Shown in pieces: positions 10,251-22,917 of a stretch of DNA of 64,000 bases. The position numbers and the translations under genes were made by a program. Source of the stretch: Hyperoodon ampullatus (lineage: Eukaryota; Chordata; Mammalia; Artiodactyla; Ziphiidae); contig OX457074.1 in assembly GCA_949752795.1 (NCBI GenBank), forward strand, positions 28,195,980 to 28,259,979. Direction: 5' to 3'. The notes under the pieces were generated by a model, which saw only the letters and a list, made by a program, of their open reading frames with translations, was not told where the DNA came from and made no database searches. Position 1 is the stretch's first letter, and every line of letters starts with the position of its first letter.

Positions 10251-12733
10251 TCAAAGGAAAACCTACACATTTCCCTTTCTGCAAATGTAGGTTTTCGAGG
10301 CAAGAGTAGAGCCTCAGAAAGAATGTCTGCAAACAGAACAATCACTAGTTCACTAAGTACAAAATGTAGGACACTTTTGAAGAATCCCATCACAGCTAGA
10401 TAATTGGTCCAGGACCAAAAGTAAACACTGGAAGAAAAATGAAATCAACAGTGTACCACAGAGGTGGTAGGCAGACAGGCCTGGACTAAGACATGTTCAG
10501 TAATAGATAATGAGGGTGGTGATTTGTAAACATCATTCTTGTCCCACTGTGGACTTCCTTCTGCCACAGTATAAGGATACCAGCAGATCATATTGAAATC
10601 AAGTCAAGAAATGTACTTTTATATTTTTAAAAATCAATTATTGTCCTTAAATTAACTTTTCTTATTAGTTTAGTGATGGTCCTCTATTACTTCTAAAACA
10701 TTAAATCTTATTTGATTAGAGACAGACTTCAAAAAATAAAAATAAACTGTGATCAAACAGCAGGAACAAGCAGTAGTAACTAAAATTTCTTCAATCTAAA
10801 CTGAAGATGATTTCTGTATCTCTGTCTTTTATATTTGTCTCCATTAGGGGAAAAAAATATGTACCTCATAATTAACTTGACTGGAGTGAATCACACTGCA
10901 TTGGTAAAAGTTTCAGAAGACAAATCAGCTGTGCTAAACAGTACCACTATCCACCTGAGCAGAAATTACTCTCCATAAGTTTCTTCACATAAGTAACAAA
11001 ACAAAAATTTAAACAAAAGAAGAACTACTAGAAAAAAATTAGAGATTCAATTTTTAAGTCAGTAATTTGCCTTTAGTCAGTAATTTGCCTCATACATTAT
11101 TATTTTCCCTGTGGAAACCCAATTATTATCCTGAAAACAAGACCACTTTAGAAAGCAAATGCATTGTGACAAAAGACAGAAAAGGCAGATTGATACATTA
11201 TTAAAATAACTCACACGCCATACCCTGAGGAGTAAGGAAGCCATGGAAGAGCAGGCCCCCTTCTCCTCAATAGACAGCACAGCTGTGGGGAAGACACTGC
11301 AGCTAGCAGAAGCGTGTCACACTTCCTCAGGGAGGAAGCAAGTTACAGAACACTCTAGAGAGGGTGCCCATAAACTGACGGCCACGCTCATTACCCAACA
11401 ACATCCAGGGCACCCACAGGCTGACTGCAACCCAACTTTCCCACCATTCCCACACAGGCCCCAGGAACTGTCAGGCCTCTGAGGCTCTGCCAATGCCCTT
11501 CCCTCTACCTAAACATCCTTTCCCTCCTCTCTCCGGACCTCAATCCTGCCCAGCTCTAAATGAACACACCAAAGCCTATTTCCCTAAGAATGCCTCTCTC
11601 AAAACCAAAGTTACTTCCTAGAGAATAATCCGCCTCTTACTCATACATTATCTTGGATTAAATACATCATGTAAGATGCCTTATGCGACCAACACAACTA
11701 TTTTAGAAATAGGAGTCATGTTTTATATCATCTATGACATGACATGACAACCAATCAGCTCACTAAAACCATTCAATAAATACTCTAATTGAATTTCCGA
11801 AAGAGTTGACCTAAAATAACCTAAATGCTAAGCATTTCAAGAACTGTCCTGAACCAAATTCACTTCTCATTTGAATGCCAATGTCATAGACAGGGATGTT
11901 GTATTGTCTTTAAATGTACTTGCCTTTACCCAAAACTAGAATCTCTGATGGATCTATGGGACACACATGTAAAATATTCTGCAAAGTAAAAAAGCTTTAT
12001 TTATTGTACTGAGCTTAATATTCATCCAGACCTGCATTTTTCTATAAAACTTATACAATTACTGAGTATGCACGAAGCATTAGAAGAGAGACTAAGTCTA
12101 TTGAGAAGAAAACTGGAAGCGAAGGTCATCAATCATTTTCTACTTTCAATAATTTCTTTCATAAAGAGGTAAATTCTCCTAAATTCCAGAATGAATGGAA
12201 TTCAATACAGCAAAGTAAAATGCTTTAAATACATAAAATAAATATCTTGATGGACCTTCCACCATCTGTTTTAGTCACTTAAATTATAAAAAAGAACCCT
12301 AAATTCAAGAAAAGTTATATCAACAGCTAAAATTGAGATTTTTTTTCCATCTATTACTTTGATTTTCCTGACCCATTTTTGAGAACTGTCAGCATTGTGG
12401 ATCAATAATTCCAAAGTATTTCTTGAAGAGAGTGAGATTCCTCCCAAGTCATTTAACATGCTTACTAATCAATAAAGATATGAAAAAACAAAAAAACCAT
12501 ATTTATGAAGCAAGCAAATTATATTAAAAGACTGACTTTGAGAAAAGGTTGCTGCTTGCCAAGAAAATTTTATTATTATAAAATATTTTCTGTCATTTGT
12601 ATTTCTTCATTTTCCCTTCCAGATTATCTGTGTAGCCTTGTAAACACATCATAATCCAAAGCAGTGGAGCTTTATAAATAAAATGTAAATCAACGCAAGA
12701 GAGCCAACTGCATAATTAAAACAAAAGTGTACC
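10251..12733. other. Unannotated AT-rich DNA
   Basis: No exon or classifiable repeat. An 18-bp tandem pair ('agtcagtaatttgcct') lies at about 11,057-11,092. About 11,220-11,530 is less AT-rich than its surroundings but shows no splice-flanked open frame. Confidence 0.4.
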
Positions 12734-12940
12734 GGGCTTCCCTGGTGGCGCAGTGGTTGAGAGTCCGCCTGGCAATGCAGGGGACACGGGTTCATGCCCC
12801 AGTCTGGGGAGATCCCACATGCCGTGGAGCGGCTGGGCCCATGAGCCATGGACCTTGAGCTTGCGCATCCGGCGCCTGTGCTCCACAACAGGAGAGGCCA
12901 CAACAGTGAGAGGCCCGCGTACCGCAAAAAAATACAATAA
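12734..12940 (+). repeat. CHR-family SINE, ~200-bp form
   Basis: Complete from 'gggcttccctggtggcgcag' to 'gaggcccgcgtaccgc' and poly-A. It lies head-to-tail with the next copy, separated by only about 5 bp beyond its tail. Confidence 0.9.
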
Positions 12941-12945
12941 GAAAT

Positions 12946-13151
12946 GGGCTTCCCTGGTGGCACAGTGGTTTAGAGTCCGCCTGCCGATGCAGGGGACACG
13001 GGTTCGTGCCCCGGTCCGGGAAGATCCCACATGCCGTGGAGCGGCTAGGCCCATGAGCCATGGCGGCTGAGCCTGTGCTTTCGGAGCCTGTGCTCCACAA
13101 CGGGAGAGGCCACAACAGTGAGAGGCCCGCATACAGGAAAAAAAAAAAAAA
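12946..13151 (+). repeat. CHR-family SINE, ~200-bp form
   Basis: Second member of a head-to-tail pair, nearly identical to the preceding copy. The 138- and 136-codon minus-strand open frames across this pair are artefacts of two adjacent SINEs, not genes. Confidence 0.9.
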
Positions 13152-13448
13152 GCATACCACCACCACGACCACCATCATCCCAAGCAGATTACAAAATAGC
13201 AAGCAGATTATAAAATAATAGTCTACAAGCCTACTTTTTAAAATATATATCTATATGCACTGAATATCTTATATAAAAAGCCAAGAGAGATAGATGAAAC
13301 AAAATATTAAAAGTAAATATCTCCTTCCCCAAAACCCTAGCTCCATTCCAGTCATGAGGAGAACATCACACAAACCTAAGTTGAAGGACAGTCTATGAAA
13401 TATATGAACCAGGACTCTTCAAAATTGTCATTAAAAAAAGGAATGTCT

Positions 13449-13863
13449 GGGACTTTCCTGGTGGTGCAGTGGTTAAGAATCCATCTGCCAATGCAGGGCA
13501 CACGGGTTCCAGCCCTGGTCCGAGAAGATCCCACATGCCGCAGAGCAACTAAGCCCGTACGTCACAACTACTGAGCCTGTGCTCTAGAGCCCATGAGCCA
13601 CAACTACTGAGGCCACAGGCCGCAACTACTGAAGCCCGGCACTCTAAGGCCTGTGTGCCGCAACTACTGAGCCCGGGTGCTGCAATTACTGAAGCCCGCG
13701 CACTTAGAGCCCGTGCTCCGCAACAAGAGAAGCCACTACAATGAGAATTCCGCGCACCACAATAAAGAGTAGCCCCCACTTGCCATAACTAGAGAAAGCC
13801 GACACGCAGCAACAAAGATCCAACACAGCCAAAAATAAACAATAATAAAAATAAATAAATAAA
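13449..13863 (+). repeat. CHR-family SINE, long form with extra internal units
   Basis: Head 'gggactttcctggtggtgca', then an expanded series of 'cacaactactgagcc'-like units and a tail of 'aaataaacaataataaaaat'. At over 400 bp it is longer than the usual ~300-bp form. Its 3' part is the counterpart of 9,651-9,918. Confidence 0.85.
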
Positions 13864-13916
13864 GGCATCATCACATAAAAACAAATGAGGAAATAATTTT
13901 TTTATAAAAGAATAAC

Positions 13917-14198
13917 TGGTGGGGCAGTAGTTAAGAATCCTCCTGCCAGTGCAGGGGACACGGGTTTGAGCCCTGGTCCGGGAAGATCCAACATGCTGCA
14001 GAGCAACTAAGCCCGTGTGCCACAACTGCTGAAGCCCGCACGCCTAGAGCCCGTGCTCCACAACAAGGGAAGCCAACACAGTGAGAAGCGCGTGCACCAC
14101 AATGAAGAGTAGCCCTTGCTTGCCGCAACTAGAGAAAGCCCACACATAGCAACGAAGACCCAACACAGCCAAAAATAAATAAATTAATTTAAAAAAAA
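13917..14198 (+). repeat. CHR-family SINE, long form, head missing
   Basis: Begins 'tggtggggcagtagttaaga', ends with 'acacagccaaaaataaataa' and an A-rich tail. The non-SINE linker before it (13,866-13,916) matches that before 9,971. Confidence 0.85.
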
Positions 14199-15234
14199 GA
14201 AACTAAAGAGTCAAAAACAAACTAAAGAAATAAAATATATTTTGGGAAAAAATAGAAAAAATTATACATGGACTTGATATCTGATAGTATAACTATTAGT
14301 ATTACTGAATTATCTTCTTAAGTGTGATAATGGTATTATGTTTATGAAGAACTATGTCCTCATTCTTAGGAGACACATGATGAAGTATGAATGAAATGCC
14401 ATCTAAGATGTCTGCCACTTACTTTCAGCTGGCTCAGGAAAAAAAAATTCTATTTGACAGAGAAAGAGAGACAAGGCAAATTATGACATAACGCTAACAA
14501 TTGGGTATTGATTATACTATTCTTACAACTTTGCTGTAGGCATAAAGATTTTCATAATATAAATTAAACTAACAGTTTTCTTTAACTTAAAAAAGATTCA
14601 AAACCCAAACTAATCCAGAAGTTATAATCTTCTCATAAATATAAAATATATTTTATTTTATGCTGCTTAACTCATCTCCTCCAAATTTAAAAAAAAAATT
14701 GAAAAGGGATGACTTATTTTACATAGTAAGGAATTATAGCTAACATCCAGGAGTAATATTTAGGTTTCCTTCAAATTGATATTGAATACAGTCTTTTAAT
14801 CATCTGAGCAGTTTATACAGATCTTGGGCTCATTAACTGCTAACTTACCTAGTTTTATTTAAATAAGAATGTTTATTTGAATACAATTAACTTATCCCTT
14901 AAAGAAGCTGGAAAGAAGATTAAATAACCCAGAAGACACAGTTGGAAACTGTAAAGAAGTATAAGAAAGAGAGTCACTGGCAGAAGAGCAGAGCAGATCT
15001 CTTGCAAAGCTGCATTCCATGTACCCTGCCTGGGTCAGACATAGTTCATCTTGAGCCGAAGATCCAGTGGAGACCCATCTGCCCAAAATGCCTTTCTCCA
15101 ACTGAGAAAGAAGTGAAAATGCTAAGACATACAAGAACATTCGTTGCTGTCTACAGCCAATTGAATCGGAAATCTTTAATACCATTTCCAGTCCTGAAAT
15201 TCTATTATTCTACATAAAACACCTTTAAAAACAA
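14199..15234. other. Unannotated AT-rich DNA
   Basis: About 14,480-14,570 has the look of an old L1 3' UTR tail ('gggtattgattatactattc', 'attttcataatataaatt'). The rest is unclassified. The 91- to 97-codon open frames around 14,900-15,200 have no protein signature. Confidence 0.35.
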
Positions 15235-15985
15235 GTATATATTATCATTTCACACCCATTAGGATGGCTACTATAAAAAAAATAGAAAATAACTGTTTGA
15301 GAGGGTGTGGAGAAATTGGAACTCTTTTACATTTCTGGTGGACATAACATGGTGCTACTGCTATGGAATACAATATGGGGATTCCTCAAAAAATTAAACA
15401 CAGAATTACAAAAGGATCTACCAATTCCACTTCTGGGTATTTCCCGAAAGAACTGAAAGTAGGGACCTGAACAGATATGTATACACCCAAGTTCACAGCA
15501 ACATTATTCACAACAGCCAAAAGGTGGAAGCAACCTGAGTGTCTATCAAAAACTGGATGGATTTTTAGAAATGTGGTATTTACATACAATGGCATAGTAT
15601 TTAGCCTTAAAAAGGAAGAAAATGCTGCCACAGGCTACAATATGGATGAACCTTGAAGACATGCTAAGTGAAATTAGCCAGTCACAAAAAGACAAATATT
15701 GTATCAGTGCACTTATATGAGGTACCTATGGTATGAATGGACCCTATTCAAATTCTTAGAAACAGAAAGTAGAATGATGTTTGCCAGGTGCTTGAGGGAG
15801 AGGGGGATGGAGGGTTAGTGTTTAATGAGAACAGACTTCAATTTGGGAAGATGATGGAGTTCTGGACATGGATGGTGGTGATGGTTGTACAACAATGTGA
15901 ATGCACTTAATGACACTGAATTGTATGCTAAAATGATGAAAATGGTAAATTTTATGTTATGTATATTTTAACAATATTCAAAAAA
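15235..15985 (+). mobile_element. Old L1 LINE, 3' end
   Basis: Contains 'tttcacacccattaggatgg', 'gagggtgtggagaaattgga', 'accaattccacttctgggta', 'acaacagccaaaaggtggaa', 'atatggatgaaccttgaaga' and 'ttgaattgtatgctaaaatg' (close match). These are the ordered landmarks of the L1 ORF2 C-terminus and 3' UTR. The frame is broken throughout. Confidence 0.85.
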
Positions 15986-15989
15986 AACC

Positions 15990-16734
15990 CCCACAGGTAT
16001 GCAAGCCATAATACCCTCCTAACCCTCCTTAAAAGGAGTGAGGCCCTATCCTAATCCTGATGCAAACTTAAGGAATCCTCACTGCCCATTTCCCCATCTT
16101 CCCTGCCCAGGAAAGAGAACCACGACCTGGCAGGGCAGAGCCAGAGCCAGAGGCGAGAAATTGGTCCTGACGTTAGTCCCACTGAAGAAACTCAGAAGAG
16201 CCACAACAGAGGGTAAGGCCCAAGAAGACGGACAGAGGCAGGCTAGGGAAGAGAAGGCAAAGGCAGAAGGAAGGAAATCCCTGAGAACATGGGCAGCTGA
16301 TGTGACTGGGAAGGGACACCACAGCTGTGAGCAAAAGGAGGATCAGACAACAGGGGAAATCAGAGAAGGGAACTGCCCCAAGGTAAGGAAAGAGAGTAGT
16401 AGGAGAAAAAAGAAGAATTGTAAGCAAGAAGGAGATTCATTCAAGAAGAGACTCTTCCCAAGTACCAGCAGGAAAATGACTTCGTTCCACTGAGGTGGCC
16501 ATTTGTATCTAAAGGAACCAAGAAAGTTGGTGAAGCCTATAAAAAGTTAGGAAGAAACATTCTTTTCTATGTAAGAATATTAATATACCCCCATCCACAG
16601 AGAACTATGTACTGCCATTTTTTTTCATTTGTTTTTGTCCTTTTTTTCTCCCACAAGAAGAGAACACTTACTTGTTTAGGAATAATTTCAATCAGGGCCT
16701 ACCTTTTTTATTTGTACCAAACACTAGTACACCA
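15990..16734. other. Unannotated, with a purine-rich stretch
   Basis: The plus strand from about 16,190 to 16,470 is strongly purine-rich, which by itself explains the Lys/Glu/Arg-rich 151-codon open frame at 16,038-16,493. No splice-site or protein-family support was seen. Confidence 0.4.
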
Positions 16735-16985
16735 TGAATGAGCTAAAGCGTTTTAATGGCACAGGGGTAAGAGTATAGGCTTGAAGCCAGCTCTACCTGA
16801 ATCTGAATCCTGGCATTGTGACCTGAGGCAATCTGCTTAAAAATCTGCTTTGATTTCCAAATCTGCAAAATGGGAATCATAACAGTGCTACACTTCAAGG
16901 CATTACTGCAAGAATTAAATAGGGTAAAATATGAAAGCACTCAGAACAGTGCATGGCCCACACTAATCACTATTAAGGTATTAGC
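16735..16985 (+). repeat. MIR SINE
   Basis: Recognisable from 'gtgacctgaggcaatctgct', 'aaatctgcaaaatgggaatc' and 'gaattaaatagggtaaaata', the MIR core and 3' part in order. Confidence 0.7.
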
Positions 16986-16989
16986 TTCC

Positions 16990-17115
16990 TATTATACTCC
17001 AGACCTAGAACATGGGTTCCAGGAGAGCTGAGATTTTGTCTGTTGTGTTCCCTGTTGAAGCCTCAGGTACCTCACATAATTCTTTGTTGAATAATAAAAA
17101 TGTATTGAATGCCAG
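16990..17115 (+). repeat. L2 LINE 3' end fragment
   Basis: 'gggttccaggagagctgag', then 'ctttgttgaataataaaaat' and 'gtattgaatg' resemble the terminal part of L2. Diverged. Confidence 0.4.
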
Positions 17116-17184
17116 CAACACAGAAGCCCAAAGGAATAGCACTGCCTTTCTATTATTACCAACAACTAAAATCTGCATAACACT

Positions 17185-17340
17185 TCAGGCTCACAGTTCA
17201 CAGAGCATTTTCTACACCTTATCTCAGGTAATTCTGTGACACTGCCATTATTACCTCCGTCTCACAGACAAACGAAGGCTCAGAAGACATAAGTGATTTG
17301 CCCAGGAATTCTGGCAATTAATGCTACTTCTGTTCACTCT
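17185..17340 (+). repeat. Ancient mammal-wide repeat fragment
   Basis: The 'attattacctccgtctcaca' and 'caaacgaaggctcagaagac' wording is a diverged copy of the 'aggaaactgaggcacagag' repeat also seen at 7,550 and 42,440. Confidence 0.4.
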
Positions 17341-17439
17341 ACACCCCCACCCAGAAAGCTCAGAACATACCCTACTGAAGTGTTCAATTCTCCTTAACTA
17401 CAGATACCCAGAGTTCAAGTTCACCAAAACACTTTATCC

Positions 17440-17600
17440 AATTTGCTTCAATAGAATTGATGGAGAGGGAGGAAACAGATGAAACAACATTACTAACTAT
17501 TAAACTTGAACAACGGGTACAGTGGGATTGATTATACCCTTTCCACTTCTATACATCTGAAATTTTCCATAATAAAAAAAATGTAATTAAAAAATAAACT
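17440..17600 (+). mobile_element. L1 3' UTR tail fragment
   Basis: 'gattgattataccctttcca' and 'tctgaaattttccataataa' match the 3' tail common to old L1 families. Only the tail is left. Confidence 0.45.
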
Positions 17601-17739
17601 CTTCACTCCCAACATAAGCTCTGCCACTTCCAGCTTCCTATTGAGCACACCTGGGTGCGAGGAAAACACCACAGCAGAGAAGTTTCTCAGTCTGAGGCAC
17701 TGAAGAGAGTGCTGGACTGGAATCACGAAGCTTCAGTCT

Positions 17740-18635
17740 TCACTCTGCTTTATCTAACTGTGAGACTTCACTGGTACCTCAAGCTCCTCTGTGCCCCGAA
17801 CTTCCGCATCTGTTCCTTCCAGGGTTAAGATTCTGATTTCACCTTTCTACTAGTTCCTTAAACTCAACACACAAAACCAAAATAGTCTCTTCTCTATTCT
17901 AAACCCCTAAGACCTGCTCTTCCTCCTGACTTCTGTATTCCTGCTGTCCCATTCTGCCAGCCATCCAACCACAAATACCTCAGCATCATCTCTGACTTAA
18001 GACACAGAACTGACTGTTCCTTCACCTCCTACCTAATCAGTCACCACATCTCTCTGTTCAACCTCCAAAGTATCTCTTGACTCCACCACCTCCTTTCATT
18101 CCCAAGCACACTAACTCAGGCACTCATCATCCCTCACCTGGAGGAGTACCATGAACTTGACTGAAAACCCTGTCTCTAGTTTCTCCTCACTGACCATCCA
18201 TCATATGCATTCTCCAAAACCCAGTCATGACCTCTCAACAGCCTCACTGTCCACTATGTTTTTTCATGTAACCCAGGGTCCGGGTAATTTGGATACTCAG
18301 TTTTCGGACATCCACCTCATTTCCAACACCACCCCTCAGCCTTTGCTCAAGCTACCCTTCCCTCCAGAATGCCCTCTTCTTGCCCTGGCACCTCAATTTC
18401 ACAGTGGCGCAATTTAAATGCCACCTCCTCAGTTGAAGTGTTCCCTTACATCCCCAAGGGCGCAGTATCACTCCCTCCACTGAACCCCTAAGCACCTTGT
18501 CTGAACCCCTCTTACAGCACCCTTCAAATTCCTATTATTCCTTTCTTGTTTTGGTGCCCCTACTCTCTCTACTAGATGATTCGCTCCTTGTCAGAGGAAA
18601 TGATGCTTTATTCATCTTTGTATCCTTCAGAACAG
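17740..18635 (+). mobile_element. L2 LINE, long 3' fragment
   Basis: Pyrimidine-rich text with L2 order: 'tgctgtcccattctgccagc' region, 'tttgctcaagctacccttcc', 'ctccagaatgccctcttctt', 'aatgccacctcctcagttga' and 'atctttgtatccttcag'. The reading frame is lost. Confidence 0.65.
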
Positions 18636-19049
18636 AGCTTCTCAAAGACTGTGCCGTGGCGCTGTGGTATGCCCTGAATCAGCTAAAGAGGTTCTAGTCA
18701 CTCATCCCCTCAGCCCTCCACAAAGAGACGTCAGCAGCCAAAGTCCCACAAGTCAAGCCTCAAGCAGCCTCAAGCAGCCTCCTCCTTCAGCCAAGTATAC
18801 GCCATGATGACTTGAGAAGCACTAAGAGGACGCAACACGTGGTACACAACGGATGCGCACTAAACATGTGCTGAGCTGAACCTTGGAATAACTCACCCGT
18901 TCCCCTTCAATCACTATGTTCTCAAGAAAACTTACCATCCAGACTAGACTCTCTGAACATTCTCCCCGAACATGTTCTGATCATCTTTTTAATAATCACC
19001 TGTTTATTAGCTGGTTATACTTGTCTTACCATCCAAAGCCCACATCGAT
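18636..19049. other. Unannotated, including a short tandem repeat
   Basis: A 10-bp unit ('tcaagcagcc') repeats at about 18,755-18,783. The first ~60 bp ('gagcttctcaaagactgtgc') looks like the end of an old DNA transposon. Nothing else is named. Confidence 0.35.
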
Positions 19050-19600
19050 AGTTTACTGATTAAAATAGCAAAGGATATGAACAAACAATTCACCATGAAG
19101 AGACTCAAAGAGAAAAATTCAACATTATACAACAAAGAAGTACAAATGCCACTTTACACTATTAAGTAAGCAAAATCATTTAAGGAAAAAATGTATTTAT
19201 ATCCAGTTATGGTGAAACAGGTACATCTGTATATCTGTTCGTAGTACAAACTGGTATAACATTCTTGAAAAACAGTATGGCGATATATATCAAAAGCCAT
19301 AAAAACATTCATACCATTTAACACAATAATGCATTCAAAAATTTATCCTAGAGATATAATTAGCCAGAAAAAAATACAATAATAACTACAATAACGTAGA
19401 TTGAAGTATTAACTGAAAACCAGCCAGCAACATAAATATTTAACATCAAAAGATTTAAGTAAATTATTGATGGCATGACTTGATGAAATATTTTCCAGCC
19501 TCTCAGTGTAATCATGTCAATTAAAATTGTGACCACCATAACATGGAAATGTTTCATAATCAAATAAGTAGAAAAAATTCAAATTATATGCATTATAATT
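19050..19600 (+). mobile_element. Old L1 LINE, 3' fragment
   Basis: Diverged ORF2-tail landmarks: 'caaaggatatgaacaaacaa', 'attcttgaaaaacagtatgg', 'aaaatttatcctagagatat'. It runs into a (TG)n tract and is probably among the oldest L1 pieces here. Confidence 0.55.
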
Positions 19601-19616
19601 AAAAATTAGTACAATA

Positions 19617-19621
19617 ATATA

Positions 19622-19655
<34 letters not shown>

Positions 19656-19665
19656 TATATTTAAC
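19617..19665 (+). repeat. (TG)n/(TA)n microsatellite
   Basis: About 13 uninterrupted TG units followed by TA/TG alternation. Such tracts often follow LINE tails and are usually length-variable. Confidence 0.9.
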
Positions 19666-21149
19666 AGAATGACAAAAAGAAAATCAACTGTTTTAGGGGT
19701 AGTAGCCCAAATATTTAACAATTTACTTAATAGCAATGCTTAAATTATTTTATAATTTAACAGAGAAAGTTCTACCATATTGAGGAAACTTAGGGGTCCC
19801 AGGATGCAAACTCGATATACTCTCAGGAAGAGGTCCACACCTCTCTTTTACTGCTCACTTTGGCCTTAACTCAGAACGCTCATGTACTTCTTATCACAAT
19901 GACCTATGACAACCCACATCCCAGCTTTCCAAGGACCAAGAAACCAGCTCAACTAGCCTTCTGATCATCCCCATGAACCTGTGGGGGATGAATCGTGCAA
20001 ACTTCCCTAACTCAAGAAACAAAGAACCCCTACAACAATGTTTTACTTTAGCAATCAATAAGTAGCCAAGCCTAAGTTTAATTATAAACCCTAAACGTAT
20101 ATAGCATTGTCTCATTATAGTCTCTGGGACTAGCATTAACAATATATGAAAAAAATAATTTTAGCACTGATGCCCCACAAGGACAATATGAAAACTGTCT
20201 TCTAATTGTTTTTTCTGTAGTATTACCATTTTCTTAGTTTAATACTGAATGGCCAAGATACTATAATGGACCAAGAAGATTAATTACTGTGAAATAATAA
20301 ATACTCAAGACTAAAATAACACTCTTAGGGCATTTCAGCAGTAAACAAATAATCTAAAGGACTAATACAACCATTAGGAAAAACGTTTAACCTTCTGTTT
20401 CCATTGTAATGTTCCTGGTATCCAGATCCTCAAAAATGCGGATATATAGTCATTCATGACAATACACACATAGTACATAACAGGAAAACAAACAATTTAA
20501 TACTTAACCCGTTCATCAGAGCACTGGGTGATCAACACTCAAGAATGTTGACACAAAAACTGAAGGACCTCTGAAGATCCAATCATATGCAGATAGGTTG
20601 AATCCCTGTGCAGTTACTCATTCAAAACAAAAGTGGAAGATTAACCTACCCTCACTTCTCTTCAAACAAACTGACAAAGCATCAGGCAGTCTGTTTGGAG
20701 TAGGTTCACCATCATCCAGTCGGCTCCAGAAGTAACCAATTCAGCCAGGTCACCACTGCTGCACCAGGGCCCTACTTCCTCCACCTTGTCCCACCTCATC
20801 TTGCTGACCAGACACCCTCCTCTAGATTAAGTCCCTTTTGTCTTTTCCTCAGGCATTACCAAGTCCTTGCTTTGTAAATAAGGCTCTCCCAGACCTTACT
20901 CACCTGCAGTTCACTGCACTGGGTATCACACAAAGAGCCCATCAGAGCTCTTTATAATTTCTGAAAGAGAGAGGAGGAACCTTTTAATACATACTAGAGA
21001 ACACCACTGCTGATGTATCAGTTCTGAAGCATTTGTATCCAGTGGTCACAGCGTATGGTCCTTTGGTCCAAAGTACTGCAGTAAAATGTAGCATAACCAG
21101 CCAGGACCAAGAGTCCTGAGATAAGGGTCCAGAGATAAAAGTTTGCTTT
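19666..21149. other. Unannotated, mostly repeat-free DNA
   Basis: No SINE or young LINE and no exon that I recognise. Confidence 0.4.
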
Positions 21150-21290
21150 AATGTTGCTACTAATCAGCTGTGTGACTTTGGGAAAGTCACTTGACTTCTC
21201 CAGGCCTCAATTTCCTCATCTGGAAAATAAGACAGACTAGATAGAAGCTATAGTAAGTATACTGTGCATCTCATCATAAAATTCCACAGA
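21150..21290 (+). repeat. MIR SINE core
   Basis: Very clear MIR core: 'atcagctgtgtgactttggg', 'aagtcacttgacttctccag', 'ctcaatttcctcatctggaa'. Confidence 0.8.
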
Positions 21291-22702
21291 TGATAATTAC
21301 CAACATTACTCCCAGCCCTAAGGTTACGTGAATTCAAGTTCCAAATAGTTATTTCCTTACAAGATCAACAAATCAAAACTTTACCAACCTGACAATGCAA
21401 TTAACTGTTTGAGTGTTTCACTAACAATTCAATTACAGTTATCTTAAACTAATGGAAGTTTAAGATTATCAATATTAATTAACATCACAGGAAATAAGGG
21501 TGGAATACCTGCCTAACATCTAAACGGGTTCAGTGGCCATGCCTTCCATGACTTCTCCCTCTGCTTTCACTACTGCCCGCGCACCTAGGCAAGAGAGGTC
21601 TTCCAAACACCAAGTAACACCAACTGCTTTCTATGGTCAGATTAGGGGGACATGGCTAACGATGGAGGAAGGAGAGCAGAGGCTTCTTATCTTTTTTCTT
21701 ATATACACTTAGCACTGCTTGGATTTGTTTACCATAGCATGCATCAGTTTTACATAAAAATAAATAAGTTTTTAAACTATATTAGTTACACATATTGCCT
21801 ACTGAAAGGAAGCTCGCCTCACAGGAATATTTTCACCACCAGGAGAATATCGACAGAAGAAAGCAAAAAGGCAAATTCAGATGTTCTGAGAACACCTAAA
21901 ATATGGCACAGAAATAACAAAAATCACAAACATTCACACGTCACAATGGTTTACTCAAAAAAATGTGCCTGCATTCTTTGAAGAACCTAATGATGAATCA
22001 GGGTTTCTGGGGGTCAAAACAAGTTGAACACACAAATTCTGGCTTTACCAGACAACTTCCTGCCCTTGGAGAAACTGACCCAGTACAATTTACACCAGTA
22101 AACATGTTGGTATGACCTTTAGTAGTATGCTGAAAAACTTTCAATTTGCTTTAGACAATTGGTAGCTTTTAAAATAAAGATATATACATATATAAATATA
22201 TATGCACACATATATAGACATATAAATTAAAAATCTTCATGTTATATCTACTATTTCTTTTTGAAAGAGGAATATTAACCTTATTAAATTCAGGATAGCT
22301 CAAAAGTATAATCTCAGCCACCGGTGAAGTGACAGACCACTAAGTTTTATGCGGCTCCTAGCCAGTGCTACCAAAGTCATCCTGACTACACACAGCAGTT
22401 TAAATGAACTACAAGCTGCTGCGGCCACACTCTCCACACATATCATACTTCTCTCCTAGAAAACAAATCAAACTATTATTTAGAAATCAAATTATATTTG
22501 CATGTATACTTATCTAAGTTGATGGAAATAAACAGCCATAACAATTTGTTTATAATTTTTTAAGTAGCTCCTCCCCATCTCTTGTTTATCGACAAGTTGA
22601 TAAATTGGCCCCAAATCTACTATGCATTTAAAACTGCTAAGCTTTTAAAACAACAGGCCAAAGGACCTTACATCTTGTGCTGGGCCTGTATTTAGAATCT
22701 TA
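21291..22702. other. Unannotated AT-rich DNA
   Basis: The open frame at 21,652-21,981 (109 codons, plus) shows no protein family and no splice flanks. 22,170-22,230 is a short TA/CA-rich tract. About 22,320-22,440 is a small GC-richer patch of unknown origin. Confidence 0.4.
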
Positions 22703-22907
22703 GGGCTTCCCTGGTGGCACAGTGGTTGAGAGTCCGCCTGCTGATGCAGGGGACACGGGTCCGTGCCTCAGTCTGGGAAGACTCCACATGCCGCGGAGCG
22801 GCTGGGCCCGTGAGCCATGGCCGCTGAGCCTGCGCGGTCGGAGCCTGTGCTCCGCAACGGGAGGGGCCACAACAGTGAGAGGCCCGCGTACCGCAAAGAA
22901 AAAAAAA
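22703..22907 (+). repeat. CHR-family SINE, ~200-bp form
   Basis: Complete, GC-rich and CpG-bearing, hence relatively young. Target-site duplication AGAATCTTA at 22,694-22,702 and 22,908-22,916. Its CpGs are retained ('gccgcggagcggctgggccc'). Confidence 0.92.
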
Positions 22908-22917
22908 AGAATCTTAA

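Noticed and set aside
9657..10393. Two minus-strand frames of 134 and 135 codons
   Set aside because: Entirely explained by SINE copies and the linker of the local duplication.
12716..13202. Open frames of 104-138 codons on the minus strand
   Set aside because: They are translations of two adjacent CHR SINEs; the same peptide strings recur at almost every SINE copy in the window.
13183..13220. Regularly spaced short repeats that might suggest an array
   Set aside because: Only two 19-bp tandem units. Nothing in the window resembles a CRISPR array, which would not be expected in a mammalian genome.
16038..16493. 151-codon Lys/Arg/Glu-rich plus-strand frame
   Set aside because: The underlying purine-rich DNA explains the length and composition. 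No splice sites fit and it does not resemble a known protein.
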